Shown piece by piece: positions 18,489 through 26,518 of a DNA stretch of 64,000 nt. Under the pieces are notes generated by a model. The model made no database searches. It saw nothing but the letters and a program-made list of their open reading frames with translations, and was not told the origin of the DNA. The stretch's first letter is position 1. Each line of letters opens with the position of its first letter. Position numbers and translations under genes: made by a program. The stretch is from UBA5066 sp046331465 (lineage in GTDB: Bacteria; Acidobacteriota; Thermoanaerobaculia; UBA5066). The DNA lies in the NCBI GenBank assembly GCA_046331465.1, contig JAXLQV010000004.1, positions 124,001-188,000 of the forward strand, in the 5' to 3' direction.

Positions 18489-18517
18489 TTGACAAGTGGT
18501 AAGTCCATTGGCATCGT
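18489..18517 (+). promoter_or_regulatory. Promoter with operator in the spacer, upstream of the larA-like gene
   Basis: A consensus -35 box TTGACA (18489-18494) is followed after 17 bases by a weak -10 (CATCGT, 18512-18517). The spacer holds TGGT-AAG-TCCA (18497-18507), so a bound repressor would cover the promoter. Confidence 0.55.
18497..18507. promoter_or_regulatory. TGGT-AAG-TCCA operator
   Basis: Fourth copy of the TGGT-N3-ACCA-like site, 7 of 8 arm positions, lying between the -35 and -10 boxes of the larA-like/kinase operon. It has the same AAG centre as the perfect site at 7283-7299. Confidence 0.55.
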
Positions 18518-18578
18518 CGAGGCGTCGCGGGAGCCTCCCCGGAGAACCGGGGCGGGGCCGTCCCGCGGGGAGCGAGGG

Positions 18579-19880
18579 ATGCGGATCGGGCACGGACGGG
18601 AAGGGCGGCCCCTCGAGGCCCGGGAGGTCCGGGAGATCGTCGCGCAGGCCGCCGCCGCGCTCGACCGGAGGTGGCGCCGGATCCTCGTCCTGATCCCCGA
18701 CGGGACCCGGACGATGCCGCTCCCGCCCCTCGTCGACCTCCTCGAGGAGGAGCTCGGGCCCGCCACCGACGCCCTCGACTACCTCGTCGCGCTCGGGACG
18801 CACCGCCCGATGACGGACGAGCAGCTGTCGGCCCTCCTGGGGCGGAAGGTGAGGAACGGGCGCGCCGGGCGGAGCCAGGTCTTCAACCACAGCTCGGCGC
18901 CGGAGGCGCTGACGCGCGTCGGCACGATCCCCGCGTCCGAGGTCTCGACGATCACGCGCGGCCTCCTCGACGAGGACGTCCCGGTCCGCGTGAACCGCCT
19001 CGTCCTCGAGTACGACGCGATCCTCGTCCTCGGCCCCGTCTTCCCGCACGAGGTCGTCGGCTTCTCCGGCGGCAACAAGTACTTCTTCCCCGGCATCGCG
19101 GGGCCGGAGGTCATCAACCTCACGCACTGGCTCGGAGCGCTCCTCTCGAGCTACGAGGTCATCGGCTCGGGCTACACGCCGGTGCGGGCCCTCATCGACC
19201 ACGCCGCGGCCCTCATCGACCGGCCGAAGGCGTGCCTCGCGGCGGTCGTGACCGACGCGGGCCTCATGGGGCTCTTCTTCGGCGACCCGCACGAGGCGTG
19301 GCTCGGCGCGTCCGAGCTCTCCTCGCGGGTCCACGTGACCTGGGTCGACGAGCCGTACCGGCAGGTCGTCTCGGTCATGCCGCCGATGTACGAGGACCTC
19401 TGGACCGCCGCCAAGGGGATGTACAAGGTCGAGCCGGCCGTCGCGGACGGCGGCGAGGTCGTCGTCTACGCGCCGCGCCTCTCCGAGGTGAGCTTCACGC
19501 ACGGCCCGGCGATCGAGGAGATCGGCTACCACTGCCGCGACTACTTCCTCGCGCAGTGGGAGCGCTTCCGGCACGTGCCGGGCGGCGTCCTCGCCCACTC
19601 GACGCACCTGAAGGGGCTCGGGACGTACGACGCCGCGACCGGCGTCGAGACGCCGCGGATCGCGGTGACGCTCGCGACCGCGATCCCGGAGGAACGCTGC
19701 CGCCGCCTGAACCTCGGCTGGCGGGACCCGGCCTCGGTGGACCTCGAGGCGCTGAAGGGGCGCGAGGCGGAGGGGATCCTCGTCGTCCCGCGCGCGGGGG
19801 AGAGGCTCTATCGTGCAAGGCGCCCCGGGAACGGCGCGGTCGTCGCCCCTCCTCCCCTCACCGGGGAGCTCCCCCCCTGA
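18579..19880 (+). CDS. LarA-superfamily nickel-pincer hydroxyacid racemase/epimerase
   Basis: 433-residue homologue of lactate racemase (DUF2088). All four hallmark positions of LarA align with the right spacing: His75 (ALGTH), His157 (FPHEVVGFSGG), Lys167 (GGNK, covalent attachment of the nickel pincer cofactor) and His183 (LTHW, nickel ligand), equivalent to H108, H174, K184 and H200 of Thermoanaerobacterium LarA. It should therefore move a proton at the carbon next to a carboxylate. Located with uronate genes and a sugar kinase, its substrate is more likely an aldonate such as mannonate or gluconate than lactate. ATG 18579 follows GGGGAG. No larB/C/E cofactor genes are in the window. Confidence 0.9.
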   Translation: MRIGHGREGRPLEAREVREIVAQAAAALDRRWRRILVLIPDGTRTMPLPPLVDLLEEELGPATDALDYLVALGTHRPMTDEQLSALLGRKVRNGRAGRSQVFNHSSAPEALTRVGTIPASEVSTITRGLLDEDVPVRVNRLVLEYDAILVLGPVFPHEVVGFSGGNKYFFPGIAGPEVINLTHWLGALLSSYEVIGSGYTPVRALIDHAAALIDRPKACLAAVVTDAGLMGLFFGDPHEAWLGASELSSRVHVTWVDEPYRQVVSVMPPMYEDLWTAAKGMYKVEPAVADGGEVVVYAPRLSEVSFTHGPAIEEIGYHCRDYFLAQWERFRHVPGGVLAHSTHLKGLGTYDAATGVETPRIAVTLATAIPEERCRRLNLGWRDPASVDLEALKGREAEGILVVPRAGERLYRARRPGNGAVVAPPPLTGELPP

Positions 19881-19890
19881 AAGGAGACCC

Positions 19891-20973
19891 ATGAGCGCTC
19901 CCCTCGCGATCCGCCCCGACGGAGCCTTCGACTTCGTCTCGCTCGGCGCCCTCGTCCACCGGCTCGACCCGGGGCTCGTCCCGTTCCGCAAGGCGACGAC
20001 CTGCACGATCCACGTCAGCGGCGGCGAGTTCAACTGCGCCGCGAACCTGGCGGACTGCTTCCGCGCGAGGACGGCCGTCGTCTCGGCGATGGTCGACTCG
20101 CCGATCGGCGCGCTCGTCGAGGAGCGGGTCCGCGCGATGGGGGTCACCGGCATCTGGAAGCGCTTCGCGCACGACGGCGTCACCGGGCCGAACATCGCCG
20201 CGGTCTACAGCGACCGGGGCTTCGGCGTGAGGCCTCCCGTCGTCTTCTACAACCGCGCGAACGAGGCGGCCGCCCTCCTCGCCCCGGGCGACGTCGACTG
20301 GAAGGGGCTCTTCGCCAGGGGTGTCCGCTGGTTCCACAGCGGCGGCATCTTCGCGGCGCTCTCGCCGACGACGTCGGAGCTCATCGTCGAGGGGATGCGG
20401 GAGGCCCGTGCCGCCGGCGCCGTCACGTCGTTCGACCTGAACTTCCGCGAGAAGCTCTGGAAGGTCTCGGGGGGCGTCGGGCGGGCCGCGGACGTCCTCC
20501 GCCGGGTCGTCGAGAACGTCGACGTCCTCGTCGGGAACGAGGAGGACCTCCAGAAGGGGCTCGGCGTCGCCGGGCCGGAGGTCTCGTCCGCCTCGAAGCT
20601 CGACCCGGCGGCGTTCCTCGGGATGATCGAGGACGTCGCGAGGAAGTTCCCCGGCGTGAAGGCGGTCGCGACGACGCTCCGCGAGGTCCGGTCGACGAAC
20701 CGCCACGCCTGGAGCGCCGTCGCGTGGGTCGGCGGCAGGACGGTGACGGCCCCGACGGTCGAGCTCGACGTCCTCGACCGCGTCGGGGGGGGCGACGGCT
20801 TCGCCTCGGGGTTCTTCTACGGCCTCCTCGCGGGGGAGAGCCCGGAGGAGGCGGTGAAGCTCGGCTGGGCGCACGGCGCGCTCCTGACGACGACCCCGGG
20901 CGACACGACGATGGTGACGCTCGAGGAGGTCCGCGCCTTCGCGAAGGGGGGCTCGGCGCGCATCCAGCGCTGA
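19891..20973 (+). CDS. PfkB-family sugar or sugar-acid kinase (KDG kinase candidate)
   Basis: 360-residue ribokinase-fold kinase. The N-terminal GG motif is SGGEFNCAANLADCF. The C-terminal PfkB signature is DRVGGGDGFASGFFYGLLAG with catalytic Asp302, where the usual GAGD reads GGGD. It starts 10 bases after the larA-like gene with AAGGAGA upstream. In the standard reading it phosphorylates 2-keto-3-deoxygluconate (KdgK). If the LarA homologue makes gluconate, it could instead be a gluconate kinase feeding gnd. Only assay would separate these. Confidence 0.87.
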   Translation: MSAPLAIRPDGAFDFVSLGALVHRLDPGLVPFRKATTCTIHVSGGEFNCAANLADCFRARTAVVSAMVDSPIGALVEERVRAMGVTGIWKRFAHDGVTGPNIAAVYSDRGFGVRPPVVFYNRANEAAALLAPGDVDWKGLFARGVRWFHSGGIFAALSPTTSELIVEGMREARAAGAVTSFDLNFREKLWKVSGGVGRAADVLRRVVENVDVLVGNEEDLQKGLGVAGPEVSSASKLDPAAFLGMIEDVARKFPGVKAVATTLREVRSTNRHAWSAVAWVGGRTVTAPTVELDVLDRVGGGDGFASGFFYGLLAGESPEEAVKLGWAHGALLTTTPGDTTMVTLEEVRAFAKGGSARIQR

Positions 20974-20980
20974 GCGGTCC

Positions 20981-22129
20981 TCACCGGGCGGAGGCCCCGG
21001 TCTCCCGCGCGGCGAGGAGGCGGTCGGACCGCTCGAGGAAGCCCCAGCCGAGCCTCGGGAGGTTCGTCTCGGAGGCGAGGAGAAGGACGACGTCCGCCTC
21101 GTCGACGAGGCGGGCCACCTCGGCGTCGCCCTTCGGGTAGCGGACCTCCGCCCCGTGCTCGTGCAGGTCGTTCCCGTAGAACCAGAATCGGAGCGAGGAG
21201 AAGGCCTCGCGGGCGAGCGGCAGGTCGAAGACGTTCCAGAAGTTGCTGTCCGCGACGGCGAGGACGCGCGGCCGCCACGCGCCGTCCCCGTCGACGCGGA
21301 CGCGCGGGTAGGCGAGCCTCACCTTCGGGAGCGGGAAGAGGAGGTTCATCCCGTCGGCGATGTCGCGGTCGACGGGCGCGATGCGGTCCGTCTCCTCGAC
21401 GCCGAGGACCTCGATCCGCGCCGGCCGGCGGCCCGTCCGTTCCCCGAGGCGGGCGAGGACCTCCTGCATCCCGAGGACGACGGCGGGCTCGGTCCAGTGG
21501 ATGCCGTAGGGGGAGAAGACGCCACGGCCGGTGCCCTGCTGGAAGAGCAGGAGGCGCGGGGTCAGGTCGAGGAACGGCGCGCCGGCCTCCGCCGCGAGGC
21601 GCGCGTACGTCTCGCGGTTCCGCGGGCCGGACGGCGGTCGGGTGCCGCGGGGGACGAGGTCGGGGCGGGCCGTCGCCTTCGACGGGAGGACGACGAGGAG
21701 CGCCGCGCCGCCTCGCGCGGCGAGCGCGGCGTCGAGCCGCGCGAGCGCGCCGAGCTTCGCCCGGATGGCCTCTTCCCCGACGAAGTCCGCGCCGCTCCAC
21801 GCCTCGACGTGCGCCCGGTCGCTCAGCCAGGGGCCCGGCCCGACGAGGACGCCGTTCGCCTTCGCGCGCCCCCAGAGGCGGAACGCGAGCTCGTCGTTCA
21901 GCCGCACGAGCCAGGTGCGGAGCGCGAACGCCTGGTTCGCGCGGATCTCGGCGCCCCGCTGGAAGCTCCCGTCGAGCCAGCCGCGGAGCGTGAGCGGCGG
22001 CAGCACCGCCGCCTCCGCGACCCGCCCGACGAGCGGGCGCTCGGGGAGCCCGGCCGGCCGGAGCGCGGCCGGGGCGCCGAGGAGGACGACGACGAGGACG
22101 GCGAGGGTGCGGGAGAGCGCGTTCGCCAT
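20981..22129 (-). CDS. SGNH-like acetyltransferase partner of MBOAT (AlgJ/AlgX-like)
   Basis: 382-residue exported protein with an N-terminal signal/anchor and an AlgX/AlgJ-type SGNH fold. The segment VLAVADSNFWNVFD contains the block I Asp-Ser, and GIHWTEPAV supplies the His motif normally written D/H-x-H-W. Such proteins transfer acetyl groups delivered across the membrane by an MBOAT protein to periplasmic polysaccharide. It starts 2 bases after the MBOAT stop and is thus co-translated. The acceptor glycan is unknown. Confidence 0.82.
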   Translation of the reverse strand: MANALSRTLAVLVVVLLGAPAALRPAGLPERPLVGRVAEAAVLPPLTLRGWLDGSFQRGAEIRANQAFALRTWLVRLNDELAFRLWGRAKANGVLVGPGPWLSDRAHVEAWSGADFVGEEAIRAKLGALARLDAALAARGGAALLVVLPSKATARPDLVPRGTRPPSGPRNRETYARLAAEAGAPFLDLTPRLLLFQQGTGRGVFSPYGIHWTEPAVVLGMQEVLARLGERTGRRPARIEVLGVEETDRIAPVDRDIADGMNLLFPLPKVRLAYPRVRVDGDGAWRPRVLAVADSNFWNVFDLPLAREAFSSLRFWFYGNDLHEHGAEVRYPKGDAEVARLVDEADVVLLLASETNLPRLGWGFLERSDRLLAARETGASAR

Positions 22130-22131
22130 CG

Positions 22132-23559
22132 TCAGAAGCGGAAGTAGACGAAGGGGCTGAACGGGGACCAGACGACGACGGAGAGGCAGAGGACGAGGAG
22201 GAGGAGCGCGGCGGGCACGAGGGCGAGCTGCCGCGGGAGCGACGGCTCCTCGTCGAACACGAGGCGCTGGACCGCCGGAGCCCCGGGGAGAGCGGCGAAG
22301 AAGGCGAAGAAGAGGCCGACGCCGAGCGTGACGAGGAACTCGGCGTCCGCCTCGATCCGGGCCGTCCCGGACCCGCCCCCGGCGAGGGCCGCGAGAGTCC
22401 CCAGGTTGACGGAGAGTCTCGCGGCGGGCCGGAACAGGGCCATCGAGGCGAGGAAGACGACGAACGTGTAGGCCCGTCCCGCGGCCGGCCCCGCGCGTTT
22501 CACGAGCTTCCCGAACGAGCTCCGCTCGGCGACGAGGAAGAAGCCGTGCCACGCCCCCCAGAGGACGTAGTTCCACGACGCGCCGTGCCAGAGCCCCGAC
22601 ACGAGGAAGACGGCCCAGAGGTTCAGGAGCGTCCGCCGGGGACCGAGCCGGTTCCCGCCGAGCGGCACGTAGAGGTAGTTCCGCATCCACGCGGTGAGGG
22701 TCACGTGCCACCGGGTCCAGAACTCGGTGACGCTCGCCGAGACGAACGGGTCGCGGAAGTTCTCCGGGAGCCGGAAGCCGACCATCGCGCCGAGCCCGAT
22801 CGCCATGTCGCTGTAGCCGGAGAAGTCGAAGTAGATCTGGAGGAGGAACGCCGCGAGGAGGAGCCACGCGGCGCCGGCGTCGATCGAGGACGGGTCGAGC
22901 GCGAAGCCCTTCCGCACCGTCACGCCGAGGACGTCCGCGACGAGCACCTTCTTCCCGAGGCCCACGACGAACCGGACGAAGCCGCCGAGGAAGCGGCCCG
23001 CCGTCTCGCGGGAGGAGCGGTTGACGACCTGGTCCGCGATCTCGTGGTACCGCACGATCGGCCCGGCGAGGAGCTTCGGGAAGAGGAGGATGTAGAGCTG
23101 GTAGTCGAGGAAGCTCCGGAGCGGGGCGTGGACGCCGCGGTAGACGTCGACGACGTAGGTGACCGTCTCGAACGTGTAGAAGGAGATCCCGAGCGGGAGG
23201 AAGACGTCGGCCCAGGGGAGCGGGCCGAGGCCCGCGGCCCCGAGGAGGGCGTTCAGGTTCGCGACGAGGAAGCCCGAGTACTTGAAGTACGCGAGGAGGC
23301 CGAGGTTCATCCCGAGCGAGGCCGCGAGCCACGCCTTCTTCCGCCCCGGGTCGTCGCACGCGGCCATTCGCCCGACGAACCGGAAGTCGAGGAACGTCAC
23401 GCCGAGGACGACGAAGAGGAAGCGCGGGGCGCCCCAGGCGTAGAAGAGCGCGCTCGCGAGGAGGAGCCAGGCGTTCCGCGCGCGCCGGGGGAGGAGCCAG
23501 TAGCCCGCCAGGAACGCGGGGAGGAAGAAGAGGAGGAAGAGCGCGGTACTGAAGACCAT
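22132..23559 (-). CDS. MBOAT family O-acyltransferase (AlgI-like)
   Basis: 475-residue multi-spanning membrane acyltransferase that passes acetyl groups to the periplasm for polysaccharide O-acetylation. Typical motifs are FLPLGISFYTFETVTYVVDVYRG, FPKLLAGPIVRYHEI, FSGYSDMAIGLGAMVGFRLPENF, TEFWTRWHVTLTAWMRNYLYVPLGGNR and SGLWHGASWNYVLWGAWHG, which contains the catalytic His. It lies 27 bases downstream of the debranching enzyme gene and directly upstream of its SGNH partner. Confidence 0.93.
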   Translation of the reverse strand: MVFSTALFLLFFLPAFLAGYWLLPRRARNAWLLLASALFYAWGAPRFLFVVLGVTFLDFRFVGRMAACDDPGRKKAWLAASLGMNLGLLAYFKYSGFLVANLNALLGAAGLGPLPWADVFLPLGISFYTFETVTYVVDVYRGVHAPLRSFLDYQLYILLFPKLLAGPIVRYHEIADQVVNRSSRETAGRFLGGFVRFVVGLGKKVLVADVLGVTVRKGFALDPSSIDAGAAWLLLAAFLLQIYFDFSGYSDMAIGLGAMVGFRLPENFRDPFVSASVTEFWTRWHVTLTAWMRNYLYVPLGGNRLGPRRTLLNLWAVFLVSGLWHGASWNYVLWGAWHGFFLVAERSSFGKLVKRAGPAAGRAYTFVVFLASMALFRPAARLSVNLGTLAALAGGGSGTARIEADAEFLVTLGVGLFFAFFAALPGAPAVQRLVFDEEPSLPRQLALVPAALLLLVLCLSVVVWSPFSPFVYFRF

Positions 23560-23586
23560 GCGGTCCCGAGGGGCCGGGCGCGCCCC

Positions 23587-25518
23587 TCAGGTGCCGGTGC
23601 GGAGGACGGCCCGGAGCACCTCGCCGACGCTCCAGGCCTGGGCGACGCAGCCTCCGGGCCGGTGGGGCGCGTCGCCGTCGAAGACCTCCGGGAGGAGGCC
23701 GAGGCCGGGCCCGAAGAGGTGCTCGACGAGCGGCGCGAGCCACGTCGAGGCGACGCGGCGGCTCTCGGGGCTGTTCCCTCGGACGGCGAGGTGGGCGTCG
23801 ACGAGCGGCCCGAGGAGCCAGGGCCAGGTCGTTCCCTGGTGGTAGGCGGCGTCGCGCTCCGAAGGGCCTCCCTGGAAGCGCCCGCGGTAGTCGGGGTGCT
23901 GGGGATCGAGGCTCCGGAGGCCGTAGGGCGTCAGGAGCCGCTCCTCGACGACGCGGAGGACCTTCTCGGCCCGCGCCCCCGAGACGAGCGGCCGGTGGAG
24001 CGAGAGGGCGAAGAGCTGGTTCGGGCGGAGCGAGAGGTCGCGCGTGCCGTCGGGGGCGACGACGTCGGCGAGCCAGCCGACGCGGTCGTCCCAGAAGAGG
24101 GCGGTGAAGCTCTCGCGCGCCTGGTCGGCGAGGGCGAGGAGCCGGGCCGCGGTGAAGGCGTCGCCGAGGTCGGCGGCGTAGAGCGCGACGATGCGGAGGG
24201 CGTTGTGCCAGAGCGCCTGCACCTCGACCGGCTTGCCGGAGCGGGGCGTCACGACGCTCCCCTCGACCTTCGCGTCCATCCAGGTCAGCTGCTGCCCCGG
24301 CTCGCCCGAGGAGAGGAGGGCGTCGACGTCCGCGCGGATCCCGAAGCGGGTCCCGCGAAGGTGCCGCTCGACGATCTCGACGAGGAGGGGGTAGACCTGC
24401 CTGCGGAAGGCGTCGTCGCGGGTCGCCTCGTGGTAGGCCCGCACCGCCTCGACGAACCAGAGCGTCCCGTCGACGTTGTTGTACTCGGGCTCGGTCCCCT
24501 CGTCGGGGAAGCGGTTCGGGACCATTCCTCGGTCGACGTGGCGGGCGAACGTCTCGAGGACGGAGCGCGCGACGTCGTACCTGCGGGTCGCGAGGAGGAG
24601 CCCGGGGAGCGCGATCATCGCGTCGCGCCCCCAGTCGGTGAACCACGGGTAGCCGGCGACGATCGTCCAGCCGTCGCCGCGCCTCACGACGAAGCGGTCG
24701 GCCGCGGAGCGCAGGAGACGGAGGAGCCGGCGGTCGGAGCCGGGCCCCTCGACGCGTCTCCGCCGCTTCTCCTCGCCCGAGGCGAGCGAGGGGGCGTCGG
24801 CGGCGGAGCGGCTGCCGAGCGTGGCGACGAGCGTCGCCGTCGGCCGGGCCGCGAGGTCCCAGGCGAAGGAGAGGGGGGAGAAGAGGTCCTCGTTGAACTC
24901 GAAGCCCCGCTCGCGGTCGAGCGCGTACTCGAAGCCGCGGTACCAGAAGAACGTCTCGGCCAGGGCGTCCGCGTCGTGCGCGAAGCGAAGGTCCGGGAGC
25001 CCGGGAACGGGGTGGAGCCGGACGGCGCCGTCCTCCCGCACGACGGCGGGGTCGCACGGCGTCTCCGGCCCGCGGAGCTCGTGGTGCCCGCGGTAGGCGA
25101 GGAGAGGGCGGACCTCGAGGCGGACCGGCCCTTCCGGCGCGGAGAGGAGCTCCCAGGCGACGACCGCGGTCTCCTCGCCGTGGACGAGGAAGAAGGTCCG
25201 CTTCAGGCGGACGCCCCCCGCCTCGTACTCCCACGTCGGGAGGGGGTCGGCCCGGAAGGAGCGGAGGAAGAGGTCGCCGCGCGGGTGGAGGCGGCCCCCG
25301 TAGCGGTTCACGGAGAGCTCGAACCTCTCGCCGCCGACGACGAGCGTCTCCTCGAGCTTGCCGACGAGGACGGACCGGCCGGTCGGCGGCGTCGTCGCCG
25401 CCACCAGGAGGCCGTGGTAGCGGCGGTCGTTCCGCCCGGCGACGGTCGACATCGCGAAGCCGCCGAGACCGTTCGTCTCGAGCCACTCGGCGTCAGGCAG
25501 GAGGGGAAGTCCGTTCAT
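23587..25518 (-). CDS. Amylo-alpha-1,6-glucosidase (glycogen debranching enzyme, GH133 type)
   Basis: 643-residue cytoplasmic enzyme of the archaeal/bacterial glycogen-debranching type. The N-terminal GDE_N domain opens with EWLETNGLGGFAMSTVAGRNDRRYHGLLV. The C-terminal alpha/alpha-barrel shows GYPWFTDWGRDAMIALPGLLL, NRFPDEGTEPEYNNVDGTLWF and TWMDAKVEG...RSGKPVEVQALWHNALR, which bear the acidic catalytic residues, and YHQGTTWPWLLGP near the end. It probably trims alpha-1,6 branches of glycogen. ATG 25518 has GAAGG upstream. It heads an apparent operon with the MBOAT pair, though a functional link is not obvious. Confidence 0.93.
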   Translation of the reverse strand: MNGLPLLPDAEWLETNGLGGFAMSTVAGRNDRRYHGLLVAATTPPTGRSVLVGKLEETLVVGGERFELSVNRYGGRLHPRGDLFLRSFRADPLPTWEYEAGGVRLKRTFFLVHGEETAVVAWELLSAPEGPVRLEVRPLLAYRGHHELRGPETPCDPAVVREDGAVRLHPVPGLPDLRFAHDADALAETFFWYRGFEYALDRERGFEFNEDLFSPLSFAWDLAARPTATLVATLGSRSAADAPSLASGEEKRRRRVEGPGSDRRLLRLLRSAADRFVVRRGDGWTIVAGYPWFTDWGRDAMIALPGLLLATRRYDVARSVLETFARHVDRGMVPNRFPDEGTEPEYNNVDGTLWFVEAVRAYHEATRDDAFRRQVYPLLVEIVERHLRGTRFGIRADVDALLSSGEPGQQLTWMDAKVEGSVVTPRSGKPVEVQALWHNALRIVALYAADLGDAFTAARLLALADQARESFTALFWDDRVGWLADVVAPDGTRDLSLRPNQLFALSLHRPLVSGARAEKVLRVVEERLLTPYGLRSLDPQHPDYRGRFQGGPSERDAAYHQGTTWPWLLGPLVDAHLAVRGNSPESRRVASTWLAPLVEHLFGPGLGLLPEVFDGDAPHRPGGCVAQAWSVGEVLRAVLRTGT

Positions 25519-25570
25519 CCTTCGGGCCGTCTCCCGGGACGTTACAACGGGTCGGCCGGGGAGCGCACGC

Positions 25571-25942
25571 TCAGCGGACCCAGACGGTCGTCCGGAAGGT
25601 CCGGAGGGGCGGTGCGCCCTTCGACGTCGAGTAGGACGCGGCGAGGTCGGTGACGCCGGCCCGGCGAGCGTCGAACGTGACCCGCACGCTCCGGCCGCCC
25701 GGCTGCTCCTCGGCGAACCCCTTCCTCTCGAGGATCCTGTCGTCGACCTCGAAGGACCACTTCGCCTTCGAGCCGGGCTCCACGGGGAGGTCGACGATGA
25801 GCTCGTCCCCCTTCCGGGTCTCGAGGGTCTTCCCCTCCGACGCAGAGTCGGCGAGCCAGACGCTCCGTCCCTCCCAAGGGCACTTGCAGCCGCCGGCGAG
25901 GAGCCCGAGGGCGAGGGCGGTCGAGCCGAGGAACCTTCTCAT
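25571..25942 (-). CDS. Small lipoprotein, possibly chagasin-like (I42) protease inhibitor
   Basis: 123-residue lipoprotein with lipobox LLAGGC after a short hydrophobic signal. The mature part is beta-rich (GDELIVDLPVEPGSKAKWSF and VTFDARRAGVTDL...TFRTTVWVR), which loosely resembles the immunoglobulin-like I42 inhibitor fold; this assignment is tentative. A TAGACT -10 box ends 7 bases before the ATG, so the message is probably leaderless. Confidence 0.75.
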   Translation of the reverse strand: MRRFLGSTALALGLLAGGCKCPWEGRSVWLADSASEGKTLETRKGDELIVDLPVEPGSKAKWSFEVDDRILERKGFAEEQPGGRSVRVTFDARRAGVTDLAASYSTSKGAPPLRTFRTTVWVR

Positions 25943-25949
25943 GCGGCCG

Positions 25950-25955
25950 AGTCTA
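25950..25955 (-). promoter_or_regulatory. Leaderless -10 box TAGACT
   Basis: On the minus strand TAGACT ends 7 bases before the ATG of the small lipoprotein. Same arrangement as at 7276, 26505, 29555, 57285, 57346 and 60304. Confidence 0.5.
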
Positions 25956-26013
25956 GGCGGCCCGCCTCCGGCGCGCATCCCGCGGCGGCCCCGGGAGGAG
26001 GAGAATCCCCCCG

Positions 26014-26493
26014 TTGGCGACCCGTATCGACATCGTCCGCCTCCTCGCGGCGATTCGCAGGGGCTACGTCCTCGACTGGGACGGCATCCACGGCGCCGCG
26101 CACTGGGCCCGCGTGCGCGAGAACGGCCTCCGCCTCTCGGCGGTGACCGGCGCCCGCGCCGACGTCGTCGAGCTCTTCGCCTTCCTCCACGACTCCCGCC
26201 GGAAGAACGAGTGGATCGACGACGGACACGGCGCCCGCGGCGCGGCGCTCGCCCGCGAGCTCCGGGGGGACGCCTTCGACATCGACGAGGAGGGGATGCT
26301 CCTCCTCCTCGAGGCGTGCGCGGCCCACACGGACGGGGTCCTCTCGGGAGAGCCGACGGTCGGGACCTGCTTCGACGCGGATCGCCTCGACCTCCCGCGC
26401 TGCGGGATCACCCCGAGGCCCGAGCGCCTCTGCACTGCCGCGGCGCGCGACCCTCTCGTCCTCGAGTGGGCGCGGCGGCGGGCGACCCGCTGA
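26014..26493 (+). CDS. HD-domain protein, putative phosphohydrolase
   Basis: 159-residue single HD domain. The metal ligands appear in order: HGAAHW (His), FLHDS (the HD pair), CAAHTDG (His) and FDADRLDL (Asp). Such proteins hydrolyse phosphoester bonds in nucleotides or related compounds; no substrate can be named. Start is TTG 26014 with GGAGGAGGAG about 9 bases upstream. It is followed 25 bases later by the pseudouridine synthase gene, which has its own promoter. Confidence 0.82.
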   Translation: MATRIDIVRLLAAIRRGYVLDWDGIHGAAHWARVRENGLRLSAVTGARADVVELFAFLHDSRRKNEWIDDGHGARGAALARELRGDAFDIDEEGMLLLLEACAAHTDGVLSGEPTVGTCFDADRLDLPRCGITPRPERLCTAAARDPLVLEWARRRATR

Positions 26494-26504
26494 CGCGGCC
26501 GCGC

Positions 26505-26510
26505 TATCGT
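26505..26510 (+). promoter_or_regulatory. Leaderless -10 box TATCGT
   Basis: TATCGT ends 8 bases before the ATG at 26519, and no ribosome site lies between, so the pseudouridine synthase message probably starts at its AUG. Confidence 0.5.
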
Positions 26511-26518
26511 CCACGCCG

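Noticed and set aside
18579..19880. Naming the LarA homologue a lactate racemase
   Set aside because: The catalytic residues are shared by the whole superfamily, and the operon contains sugar-acid genes, not lactate genes.
19891..20973. A firm kdgK name for the PfkB kinase
   Set aside because: The PfkB fold covers many sugar kinases, the signature is atypical (GGGD), and neither KDPG aldolase nor mannonate dehydratase is nearby.
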